Source: Sphingobium jiangsuense (GTDB lineage Bacteria; Pseudomonadota; Alphaproteobacteria; Sphingomonadales; Sphingomonadaceae). From it: a stretch of 64,000 nucleotides of DNA. Shown here one piece after another: positions 44,043 through 50,461 of this stretch. How positions within the stretch are numbered: position 1 is the stretch's first letter; the number at the start of each line of letters is the position of its first letter. The DNA lies in contig NZ_JACIDT010000003.1 in assembly GCF_014196495.1 (NCBI RefSeq), positions 329,813 through 393,812 of the forward strand, written 5' to 3'. A program made the translations under genes and the position numbers. Below the pieces are notes generated by a model that worked only from the letters and a program-made list of their open reading frames with translations, was not told where the DNA came from and ran no database searches.

Positions 44043-44582
44043 ATGATCCGCGAGATAGTGAAGATGGGCGATCCCCGGCTGTTGCGGGTGGCAAGGCCGG
44101 TCGCGGATATCCACGACCCCGCATTGAAGGCGATCATCGCCGACATGTACGAAACCATGCACGCGGCCAATGGCGTCGGCCTTGCCGCGCCGCAGATCGG
44201 CGTCGACCTGCGCCTGATGATCTTCGGCTTCACCGCCAACCCGCGCTATCCCGAAGCCGAGCCGGTGCCGGTGACGACGCTCATCAACCCGTGGATCGAG
44301 GTGCTGACCGACGAAACCGAGGAGGATTGGGAAGGCTGCCTTTCCGTGCCCGGCCTGCGCGGCATGGTCCCGCGCGCGACGCATATCCGCTATGGCGGCC
44401 TGCTGGAGGACGGGACCGAGCTGGTACGCGAGGTGGAGGGTTTCCACGCCCGCGTCTTCCAGCATGAGTTCGACCATCTGAACGGCATACTCTATCCGCA
44501 GCGCATCCGGGACATGAGCCGCTTCGGCTTCATCGACGCGCTGTTTCCGGCAACCGAGCTGGCGGCGCTGGAAACGGAGTGA
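44043..44582 (+). CDS. def: Peptide deformylase
   Basis: A 179-residue metallopeptidase with the three family motifs: [10 protein letters not shown] (about 41-50), [11 protein letters not shown] with the metal Cys (about 98), and HEFDHLNG with two metal His and the catalytic Glu (about 139-146). It removes the formyl group from nascent N-termini. The C-terminus ([17 protein letters not shown]) is of the Gram-negative secondary-deformylase kind. No fmt or translation gene is adjacent, so this may be an accessory deformylase and not the essential copy. Start ATG at 44043 behind AAGGGGAAAGGCC. Confidence 0.94.
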   Translation: MIREIVKMGDPRLLRVARPVADIHDPALKAIIADMYETMHAANGVGLAAPQIGVDLRLMIFGFTANPRYPEAEPVPVTTLINPWIEVLTDETEEDWEGCLSVPGLRGMVPRATHIRYGGLLEDGTELVREVEGFHARVFQHEFDHLNGILYPQRIRDMSRFGFIDALFPATELAALETE

Positions 44583-44584
44583 GA

Positions 44585-45319
44585 TCAGTGCGGCGTTGCG
44601 GCCAGCCGCTCGCCCAGCGCAAGGGCGTCGCCGGTGGCGGCGAAGGCGGCGGTATTGTCGAATATGCACCAGGGCGGCTCTGCCGCCGCGCTTTCGTGCG
44701 CGAGCAGCGCGGCATAGGCGTCGAGCCGGTCCGCCTCATAGGGCGAGCGGTACATGACCGGCGAGCCGTGCAGCCGCCAATAGGACAGGCCGCGCCAGCT
44801 GCCCGGCACGGCCGCCGCCGGTACCGGGGCGGGATCGGCGGCGACCCGCGCGACGCCGAGCCGCGCGAGCAGTCGGGCGGGCCCGGCCTCGAACCAGCTC
44901 GCGTGCCGTGGCTCGCAGACTACCCGCGCGCGCGTCGCGGCGGTGAGGCGGGCGAGGAAATCCTCGGCCGTGGCGGGGTCGAAGGCGAGGCTGGGCGGCA
45001 GCTGGACCAGCAGCACGCCGAGCTTTTCGCCAAGGCCGGAGGTTTCGTCCAGCAGCCGCGCGATCAGGTCGCCGCACTCGCGCAGCCTGCGCTTATGGGT
45101 GATCGCGCGGGGGACCTTGACCGCGAACCGGAAATCGCGCGGCACGATCGACGCCCAGCGGGTCCATGTCGTGGGACGGTGCGACCGGTAGAAGGAGGAG
45201 TTGACCTCCACGCAGGAAAAGCGCGCGGCATAGCGTTCGAGCCCGAAGCCCTCGCGTGGGAAATGATGTGCATGATGCGAGGCGATGCTCCACCCCGCCG
45301 TTCCGATCCTGACAGGCAT
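44585..45319 (-). CDS. DUF72 family protein (YecE-like)
   Basis: A 244-residue TIM-barrel protein of the DUF72 family: IGTAGWSIASHHAHHFPREGFGLERYAARFSCVEVNSSFYRSHRPTTWTRWAS, FRFAVKVPRAITHKRRL, LLVQLPPSLAFD, VVCEPRHASWF, YWRLHGSPVMYRSPY and a terminal IFDNTAAFAATGDAL. All hallmark segments are present and the length is normal. The biochemical role is unknown; links to nucleic-acid or Fe-S functions in other bacteria are indirect. It converges with the deformylase gene (2 bases apart). Confidence 0.88.
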   Translation of the reverse strand: MPVRIGTAGWSIASHHAHHFPREGFGLERYAARFSCVEVNSSFYRSHRPTTWTRWASIVPRDFRFAVKVPRAITHKRRLRECGDLIARLLDETSGLGEKLGVLLVQLPPSLAFDPATAEDFLARLTAATRARVVCEPRHASWFEAGPARLLARLGVARVAADPAPVPAAAVPGSWRGLSYWRLHGSPVMYRSPYEADRLDAYAALLAHESAAAEPPWCIFDNTAAFAATGDALALGERLAATPH

Positions 45320-45687
45320 ATGCGTTCAACGCGGAAAGGGTGCAAATGATGCATGTTCTGTTTATCGGAACGATATTCCTGTGATTCGCAGGGGCTTCTA
45401 TTCTATTCCCTTGAATTCAAATCGAAAAAATAGACACCCTGAAGAAAAGGAAAACCAAATCAAGATCATGGCCTTCGCCTGTCCGGAACCAATGCTTTCT
45501 TGACCGATCCGTAGTAACGCCGGTTATCATGTTTTTTTCTCATAAAAGAACAATGGATTAAGCCGATGCTGACTGTAGATATCGGCCTCTGATGCCGGAT
45601 TTCATCCATATTTAACCGCATTTTCGTAAGAAACGGCCGAACGCATGCGCGCTCCGGCTGAACGGGCAGTCGGCGCGTGCAGGAATA
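45320..45687. other. AT-rich intergenic region before the chemoreceptor gene
   Basis: 368 bases without a supportable gene, clearly richer in A/T than the surroundings. It serves the divergent DUF72 and chemoreceptor genes. A run of seven T lies near 45531. I see no strong palindrome, terminator or coding signal. Confidence 0.6.
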
Positions 45688-47565
45688 ATGGCGTTATTCG
45701 ACAGGAACTTTCCGCACATGAAAATCGGACACAGGCTCTCGGCGGCTTTCTTCCTCATTCTGGCCATGCTGGTCGGCATCAGCGTCGTCAGCATCTATAA
45801 TGTCAGGCAGATCGACAGGATGCTGACCACGATCAACGACGTGAACAGCATCAAGCAACGCTATGCGATCAACTTCCGCGGCAGCGTGCACGACCGGGCG
45901 ATCGCGCTGCGCGACGTCACGCTGCTGTCCGATCCCGCCGATGTGCGGGCGGCGCTGGCGGAGATCGAGACGCTGACGGCCAAATATGCGCAGTCGGCAA
46001 AGCCGCTCGACGAGATCATGGCCGATGCGTCCCGCGCTGACGCGCGCGAACGCGCGATCCTTGCGTCGATCAAGGAAACCGAAACCCGGACCCTGCCGGT
46101 GATCGAGCGGGTGATCGCCATCGCCGGTTCCGGCAATGTGGAGCAGGCGCGCTCGGTGCTGGTCGCCGATGCGCGGCCGCTGTTCGTGGAATGGCTCGAC
46201 CGGATCAACCAGTTCATCGACCTTCAGGAAGAGATGAACAAGGCGATCACGGCCGACGCCCGCGCGCTGTCCAGCGGCTTCGAGCAGTTCGCCGTTGCCA
46301 TGGGCATCTGCGCGATACTGTGCGGCCTCGTCATCGCCTGGTGGTCGATGGGCGCCATCCGCCCGCTCAACAACCTCACCCGCATCATCGGCCGGGTGGC
46401 GGAGGGCGATCTTTCCGTCGACGTCGCCCATACCGGGCGGCGGGACGAGGTCGGCTCCATGGCCAAGGCGGTCGAGGTGCTGCGCGAAAAGAGCCTCGCC
46501 TCGCGCGAACTGGCGGAACGGACCGCCGAGATGCAGCGCAAGGTGTCCGAGGAGCAGGAACTGGTGGTCAACGGCCTCGCCACGGCGCTGCGCTCGCTGG
46601 CGGACAGGAACCTGGGCTATCGCATCGCGGACGAATTCCCCGGCGAATATGCGAAGCTGAAGAAGGACTTCAACGACGCCCTGCAATCGCTTCAGGACGT
46701 GATGGTGACCATTGCCGACAATGCGCAGGCGGTCCGCAGCGGATCGAACGCGATCAGCCATGCCGCCGACGACCTGTCCTACCGCACCGAGCAGCAGGCG
46801 GCGGCGCTTCAGCAGACGGCGACGGCGGTGAGCGAGATCACCGACGCGATCCGCGAGACCGCGCAGGGGGCGGGGCAGGTCAACCAGTCCGTCGCCGGCG
46901 CGACGGAGGATGCCGCGGGCGGCCGTCAACTGGCGCGCGAGGCGATCGGGGCGATGGACGACATCCAGAAATCCGCGCAGGAAATCGCGCAGATCACCAA
47001 TGTGATCGACGGCATCGCCTTCCAGACCAACCTGCTGGCGCTCAACGCCGGGGTGGAGGCGGCGCGCGCCGGGGATGCGGGCAGGGGCTTCGCGGTCGTC
47101 GCCAGCGAGGTGCGGGCGCTCGCCCAGCGCTCCTCCGACGCGGCCAGCCATATCAAGAAGCTTATCGAATCCAGTTCGACCCAGGTCGCCAAGGGCGTCG
47201 ACCTGGTCACCGAGACCGGCCATGCGCTCGACCGGATCGTCGCGAAGGTGGAAAATATCGCCGGGCTGGTGAACCAGATATCGGTTTCCACCGAGGATCA
47301 GGCCCGCAACATGCACAGCATCAACCAGGCCGTGGGCGACATGGACAAGATGACGCACCAGAACACGGCGATGGTGGAGCAATCGACCGAAGCTTCCCGC
47401 AGCCTCGCCTCGGAAGCCAATGAGATGGCGGGCCTGCTGACCCAGTTCAATCTGGGGCGAAGGGCCGACAAGTCGTCCCCCGTCGCGGCGTTCGCGGCAT
47501 CCGCGCGCGCGCCGTCATGGCCGCGCGGCGACAGCGACCGGGATGACTTCGCGCTCGCGAGTTGA
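45688..47565 (+). CDS. Methyl-accepting chemotaxis protein
   Basis: A 625-residue transmembrane chemoreceptor. TM1 (about 17-38, LSAAFFLILAMLVGISVVSIYNV), four-helix-bundle periplasmic sensor (about 40-195), TM2 (FAVAMGICAILCGLVIAWW), HAMP (about 225-280, IRPLNNLTRIIGRVAEGDLSVDV), a second HAMP-like segment (about 290-345) and the signalling domain with the hairpin tip IDGIAFQTNLLALNAGVEAARAGDAGRGFAVVASEVRALAQRS. No C-terminal CheR-binding pentapeptide is present (it ends DRDDFALAS). No chemotaxis genes adjoin. It is the last chromosomal gene before the integrated element. Confidence 0.94.
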   Translation: MALFDRNFPHMKIGHRLSAAFFLILAMLVGISVVSIYNVRQIDRMLTTINDVNSIKQRYAINFRGSVHDRAIALRDVTLLSDPADVRAALAEIETLTAKYAQSAKPLDEIMADASRADARERAILASIKETETRTLPVIERVIAIAGSGNVEQARSVLVADARPLFVEWLDRINQFIDLQEEMNKAITADARALSSGFEQFAVAMGICAILCGLVIAWWSMGAIRPLNNLTRIIGRVAEGDLSVDVAHTGRRDEVGSMAKAVEVLREKSLASRELAERTAEMQRKVSEEQELVVNGLATALRSLADRNLGYRIADEFPGEYAKLKKDFNDALQSLQDVMVTIADNAQAVRSGSNAISHAADDLSYRTEQQAAALQQTATAVSEITDAIRETAQGAGQVNQSVAGATEDAAGGRQLAREAIGAMDDIQKSAQEIAQITNVIDGIAFQTNLLALNAGVEAARAGDAGRGFAVVASEVRALAQRSSDAASHIKKLIESSSTQVAKGVDLVTETGHALDRIVAKVENIAGLVNQISVSTEDQARNMHSINQAVGDMDKMTHQNTAMVEQSTEASRSLASEANEMAGLLTQFNLGRRADKSSPVAAFAASARAPSWPRGDSDRDDFALAS

Positions 47566-47690
47566 GGTTTGAGTGCCGTCCTGTCGGCATGGCGCCGACA
47601 GGGCGGCGTGGTCTGCTGCCCGATGCTTCGGGTGACATGCAGGGGCGCTCGCCTTGCTGCCTGGATAACTGAACTTTCATGGAGAGAAGG

Positions 47691-47702
47691 TGGTGGACGC
47701 AC
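47691..47702 (-). other. Displaced 3' terminal segment of a tRNA-Lys gene (host side of attL)
   Basis: On the minus strand this reads GTGCGTCCACCA, a tRNA-like acceptor end with discriminator A and CCA. It lies just outside the IS1595 element. Joined across that element (47712-50291), it continues the tRNA-Lys fragment at 50298-50330, apart from a run of A/T bases. This is expected where an island integrates in a tRNA gene and leaves the original 3' end behind. Confidence 0.5.
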
Positions 47703-47711
47703 TTTTTTTTT

Positions 47712-47734
47712 GGCGATTATGCACTTTACAAACC
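47712..47734 (+). repeat. Left terminal inverted repeat of the IS1595-family element
   Basis: Twenty-three bases identical to the reverse complement of 50269-50291. Divergence starts at base 24 (C against A). Confidence 0.92.
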
Positions 47735-47776
47735 CATGCTAAAACGGTAGGAATGATGGCAAGGAGTTAAGCCGTC

Positions 47777-48721
47777 ATGTCCGTTCTGTCCGCCCCGCAC
47801 TTTCACGACGAAGCCAAGGCTTTCGAGTATCTGGAAAGCGTCATTTGGGCGGACGGCGTGACCTGTCCGCACTGTGGCGTGGTTGGTGGTCGCGTCTATG
47901 ACCTGTCGGGCGTCCGCGGCTCCAAGAGCGCGAAGAACCCGGAAGGCGCGATCCGCCACGGTCTCAAGAAGTGTGGTGAGTGCCGCAAGCAATTCACCGT
48001 AAAGGTTGGCACTGTGTTCGAGCATGCTCGCATGCCGCTCTACAAGATGCTCCAGGCTGTTCACCTGATCGTGTCCAGCAAGAAGGGCATCAGCGCTCAC
48101 CAGCTTAGCCGCGTTCTGGAAGTCCAGTATAAGAGCGCGTGGTTTCTGGCTCACCGTATCCGCGAAGCCATGCGTTCGGGTGACCTCGCCCCTTTCGGTG
48201 GCAATGGCGGCATCGTTGAAGTGGACGAGACTTTTATCGGCAAGCTGAAAGGCGTCGAGAAGAAGCGCGCTTTCCACCACAAAATGAAGGTTCTCGCGCT
48301 GGTGGATCGTGAGACTGGCAAGGCCCGCACCATGGTCATTGACGATGTGAAGGCCGAAACCCTCATGCCGATCGTGCTGGAGAACGTCGCCCGCGAAACG
48401 CGCATCATGACCGACGAGCATAGCGGCTATCGTTCGATGAAGGATCATTTCATCAGCCATGGCACCACCAGCCATGGCAAGGGTCAGTATGTCGATCTGG
48501 CCGACCGCACGATTCACAGCAACACTGTGGAGGGCTATTTCTCGATCTTCAAGCGCGGCATGAAGGGTGTCTATCAGCATTGTGGCGAGCAGCATCTACA
48601 CCGCTATCTGGCTGAATTTGAGTTCCGCTATAACAATCGCGCCGCGTTAGGCGTCAATGATCGCCAGCGAGCAGCTGAAGGCTTGAAGGGCATCGTAGGC
48701 AAGCGACTGACTTACGGGTGA
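47777..48721 (+). CDS. IS1595-family (ISXO2-like) transposase
   Basis: A 314-residue transposase. N-terminal zinc ribbon CPHCGVVGG...CGECRKQF (about 30-75), then a helical linker and the ISXO2-type catalytic domain with the first acidic residues in IVEVDETFIGKLKGV, then TDEHSGYRS and the Glu/His region HSNTVEGYFSIFKRGMKGVYQHCGEQHLHRYLAEFEFRYNNR. All parts are intact, so the element may be active. The start ATG (47777) lies 66 bases inside the left repeat. A hairpin (TGCAGA/TCTGCA, 48735-48750) follows the stop codon. Confidence 0.95.
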   Translation: MSVLSAPHFHDEAKAFEYLESVIWADGVTCPHCGVVGGRVYDLSGVRGSKSAKNPEGAIRHGLKKCGECRKQFTVKVGTVFEHARMPLYKMLQAVHLIVSSKKGISAHQLSRVLEVQYKSAWFLAHRIREAMRSGDLAPFGGNGGIVEVDETFIGKLKGVEKKRAFHHKMKVLALVDRETGKARTMVIDDVKAETLMPIVLENVARETRIMTDEHSGYRSMKDHFISHGTTSHGKGQYVDLADRTIHSNTVEGYFSIFKRGMKGVYQHCGEQHLHRYLAEFEFRYNNRAALGVNDRQRAAEGLKGIVGKRLTYG

Positions 48722-48841
48722 ACTAGTGAAGCCCTGCAGAGTAATCTGCAAAGAAAGCGCAAAACCGAGATGATGCAGAGAAAAATGCAGAGTTATGCCA
48801 GTGTTGGCATTGACGCGACGCCACGAATCATGCTTTAACGC

Positions 48842-48879
48842 ATATCGGCCCGCACCTTCATAGAAGGTCGGGCCGATAT
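48842..48879 (+). terminator. Strong hairpin between transposase and passenger genes
   Basis: Outer perfect 11-base stem ATATCGGCCCG/CGGGCCGATAT enclosing ACCTTC-ATA-GAAGGT. It is followed by TGGGATG, not a T-tract. It probably separates transposase transcription from the passenger unit in either direction. Confidence 0.7.
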
Positions 48880-48936
48880 TGGGATGTTAGCGCAGTTTGC
48901 CGACGTAGCTAGCACCCCGTCGTTTGGAGCTTCTGT

Positions 48937-49488
48937 ATGCCGGATCATGTCGATTCTGTAAAGGACTACTTGCGCCTCATGGAAGGCTGGCAAGCTGAGG
49001 CGGAGCGAAAGGGTGATGCTCGCGCCGTCGCTCGTTATGACAGCAGGATACAGTTCCTCAACGCGATTGTCAGCGAGCTTGAGCAGCTTCGTCGCATTAC
49101 TAAACCCATTCCTGCATCATATGGTGATCTTAGTGATTTGCCTCCGGAACTCATGAAAGAGCTATCCGGAGTAAAGGTCGATGACCTTGAGCAGCAAATT
49201 TACACCATCATAAAAAGTGGTGGCGCCGAGGTTGATCTGGACGCTGTGCTGATTGAGCTTTTCCGCCGATTTCAGGTCATCCAGACCCGGAAATTTCTCC
49301 AAAACAAGCTGTGGCGAATGGCTCAAAAGGAACTCATTTTTTCGGTTCCTGGGCGCAAAGGAATATATTCGGCAATCCAACCCGCCGAGCAAAGCCCTAC
49401 CGAGAGCGAGGCCAATAATCCGTTTTCCGATTGGGATAATGCCAAACCAAACTTTGACAACGACCTAGATGAAGAGGTGCCTTTTTGA
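48937..49488 (+). CDS. Passenger protein of unknown function with an SSB-like C-terminal tip
   Basis: A 183-residue, largely helical, charged protein; no family recognised. The N-terminal half (about 5-60) looks like a coiled-coil (YLRLMEGWQAEAERKGDARA; FLNAIVSELEQLRRI), and the middle has SGGAEVDLDAVLIELFRRFQVIQTRKF. The C-terminus is a disordered acidic tail ending FDNDLDEEVPF. That tip matches the pattern of bacterial single-strand-binding proteins (acidic residues then a hydrophobic-Pro-Phe end), which recruits RecO, RecQ, PriA, ExoI and others. It may therefore borrow host repair or replication proteins for the element. The tip is seen; the role is inference. Confidence 0.7.
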   Translation: MPDHVDSVKDYLRLMEGWQAEAERKGDARAVARYDSRIQFLNAIVSELEQLRRITKPIPASYGDLSDLPPELMKELSGVKVDDLEQQIYTIIKSGGAEVDLDAVLIELFRRFQVIQTRKFLQNKLWRMAQKELIFSVPGRKGIYSAIQPAEQSPTESEANNPFSDWDNAKPNFDNDLDEEVPF

Positions 49489-49493
49489 TGTGC

Positions 49494-49523
49494 GAACGCC
49501 CCGCCATTTCTGACGGGGCGTTC
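49494..49523. terminator. Perfect 10-bp hairpin after the 183-aa passenger gene
   Basis: GAACGCCCCG/CGGGGCGTTC with a 10-base loop, six bases after the stop codon. No T-run follows. Confidence 0.7.
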
Positions 49524-49530
49524 TGAGTTC

Positions 49531-49704
49531 GGGCCTAGCATAGTGCGGCGTACCGGCTACCCACCTGACGCGCCGAGGGTGCAAGTCCCTCTAGGTCCAC
49601 CCAGCTTCGGCGGTTCGTCATAAGACGCGCCGTGCGAAGCCTGACGCCTTGCGGCGACATTGCGAACGTAAGCGCTTCGCATTGTACTCGCAAGTTACGT
49701 CAGG
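49531..49704 (+). ncRNA. Candidate structured RNA with a tRNA-like 3' half, in the leader of a 40-aa gene
   Basis: Three consecutive folded blocks can be drawn. (1) 49531-49598: closing stem GGGCCTAG/CTAGGTCC, inner hairpin GAGGG-TGCAAGT-CCCTC (a 5-bp stem with a 7-base loop like a tRNA T-arm) followed by the closing strand and A-CC, as at a tRNA 3' end. There is no anticodon arm. (2) 49604-49640: GCTTCG/CGAAGC with inner GGCG/CGCC and GTC-ATAA-GAC. (3) 49640-49704: nested CCTGACG/CGTCAGG, CTTGCG/CGCAAG and TGCGAA/TTCGCA. The last ends 13 bases before the AATGGAGGTAACC ribosome site of the next gene. The stems are seen; whether this is a cis leader or a free RNA is not known. Confidence 0.45.
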
Positions 49705-49728
49705 TCAACCTGTGCAATGGAGGTAACC

Positions 49729-49851
49729 ATGCCGCACAAGGAAGACCAATACATCTTTCGTAGGTGTATCACGTTGAAGAATGGTAAGCGGATTTGCATG
49801 CCCAATGGACGCGCCTTCCGCATTCCCGTTCGTACTGACCGAGCGAAGTAA
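49729..49851 (+). CDS. 40-aa basic passenger protein
   Basis: Forty codons, MPHKEDQYIFRRCITLKNG at the start and RICMPNGRAFRIPVRTDRAK at the end. The ATG has an excellent site (GGAGGTAACC), and a terminator with T-tract follows 15 bases after the stop, which supports expression. The pattern aromatic-R-x-x-I-T-x-K-N-G-K-R-I is reminiscent of small proteins found beside mobile elements, but no family or function can be named. It is highly basic (net positive), so nucleic-acid binding is possible. Confidence 0.6.
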   Translation: MPHKEDQYIFRRCITLKNGKRICMPNGRAFRIPVRTDRAK

Positions 49852-49866
49852 TCGACTTGAAGGATT

Positions 49867-49895
49867 GGCCGGGGGTTCACAGCCTCCGGCCTTTT
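49867..49895 (+). terminator. Rho-independent terminator after the 40-aa gene
   Basis: GGCCGG/CCGGCC stem with an inner GG/CC extension and loop TTCACAG, directly followed by TTTT (49892-49895). Confidence 0.75.
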
Positions 49896-49910
49896 CTGGT
49901 AAGGGGAGAT

Positions 49911-50045
49911 ATGGAAGATAAATCCCAACTCGACAAGTTCAAGGAAGCCGCCCGCGAGCTAGAGACGGACGATGACGAACAGCGCTTCAAGGAGAGGCTT
50001 GCCAAGGTTGTGAAGCATAAGCCGGTGGAGAAGCCGGAAACCTAG
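49911..50045 (+). CDS. 44-aa charged passenger protein
   Basis: Forty-four codons starting MEDKSQLDKFKEAARELETD, then DDEQRFKERLAKVVKHKPVEKPET. ATG behind AAGGGGAGAT. Predicted as one amphipathic helix of mixed charge with a basic Lys/Pro tail. I have an impression of similar short proteins next to transposons and toxin-antitoxin loci in alphaproteobacteria but cannot name a family. Its last four bases overlap the end of the convergent zinc-ribbon gene. Confidence 0.6.
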   Translation: MEDKSQLDKFKEAARELETDDDEQRFKERLAKVVKHKPVEKPET

Positions 50046-50227
50046 TCGCGGTCGAAGCACACCGGGCAAAGGTTAAACTCTCCGCTCACATATCCCTGAT
50101 AGCTGACGAAGGGATTGTGGCAATGACTGCAAACTGCATCGGTTTTATCCGCTCGAACTGGCGTATCCCACATGTCGAGGCGAGGCATAGGGCGTTCGGT
50201 TGGATTGCGCTTCTTGTCCATGGCCAT
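50042..50227 (-). CDS. Small zinc-ribbon passenger protein (61 aa)
   Basis: Sixty-one codons (or 59 from the second ATG, MDKKRNPTERPMP). Two CxxC pairs, CSHCHNPF and CPVCFDRD, 20 residues apart, form a probable zinc ribbon. The region between (VSYQGYVSGEFNL) fits a short beta-hairpin. It is the only passenger gene on the minus strand and reads away from the right inverted repeat. The function is unknown; small ribbon proteins of this kind often bind nucleic acid or partner enzymes. Confidence 0.6.
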   Translation of the reverse strand: MAMDKKRNPTERPMPRLDMWDTPVRADKTDAVCSHCHNPFVSYQGYVSGEFNLCPVCFDRD

Positions 50228-50268
50228 AACCTACCACCAGTCGGCTAACAGCCCCTTAATATGGCTGT

Positions 50269-50291
50269 GGTTTGTAAAGTGCATAATCGCC
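50269..50291 (-). repeat. Right terminal inverted repeat of the IS1595-family element
   Basis: Reverse complement of 47712-47734 over all 23 bases. Confidence 0.92.
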
Positions 50292-50297
50292 TTTTTT

Positions 50298-50347
50298 TAG
50301 GGCTCGAACCTAGGACCCGCTGATTAAGAGCTGAAATCAGAGGGTCC
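50298..50347 (-). other. attL: tRNA-Lys(CTT) 3' fragment plus inverted integrase core sites
   Basis: Read on the minus strand, 50330-50298 equals the part of a tRNA-Lys gene from the anticodon loop (CTCTTAA) through the anticodon 3' stem, variable region and T-arm (GGTTCGAGCC). To the right the tRNA likeness stops. Overlapping it is an inverted repeat at 50313-50347: GGACCC-G-CTGATT, 9-base centre AAGAGCTGA, AATCAG-A-GGGTCC. This is the arrangement of integrase core sites around an anticodon-loop crossover. The integrase gene starts 115 bases away. The island therefore begins here and extends to the right. Confidence 0.7.
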
Positions 50348-50461
50348 TTACGCTTCCGCATGCGTCCAAAAACTGCAGAAATCTGCGATTCATAGTCCGC
50401 ATTGTTCTTGAAATGTTCGCCAGTATCCACTACAAAAAGCTACCTAAGGTAGCAGGATCAT

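Larger units (their letters stand above)
47712..50291. mobile_element. IS1595-family insertion element with passenger genes (about 2.6 kb)
   Basis: Bounded by perfect 23-bp inverted repeats starting GGCGATTATGCACTTT. The flanking target duplication is probably the T-tract (TTTTTTTT at the left, TTTTTTTA at the right; one mismatch by slippage). It contains an ISXO2-type transposase, a 183-aa protein, a structured non-coding stretch and three small proteins (40, 44 and 61 aa). It is inserted in the displaced tRNA-Lys end that marks the island boundary. GC content by eye is below that of the chromosome. Confidence 0.85.

Noticed and set aside
49531..49602. Functional tRNA gene in the IS passenger region
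   Set aside because: The acceptor and T-arm fold, but only 37 bases lie between acceptor and T-arm. No 5-bp/7-base anticodon arm can be drawn, and the T-loop has TG instead of TT. Reported as tRNA-like RNA only.
50291..50367. Complete tRNA gene formed with TGCGTCC at 50361-50367 as the acceptor partner of the displaced CCA end
   Set aside because: The seven bases are complementary to the displaced 3' end, but the sequence between has no D-arm and the anticodon loop cannot be closed. Only the 3' part is tRNA-derived, so it is an att remnant.
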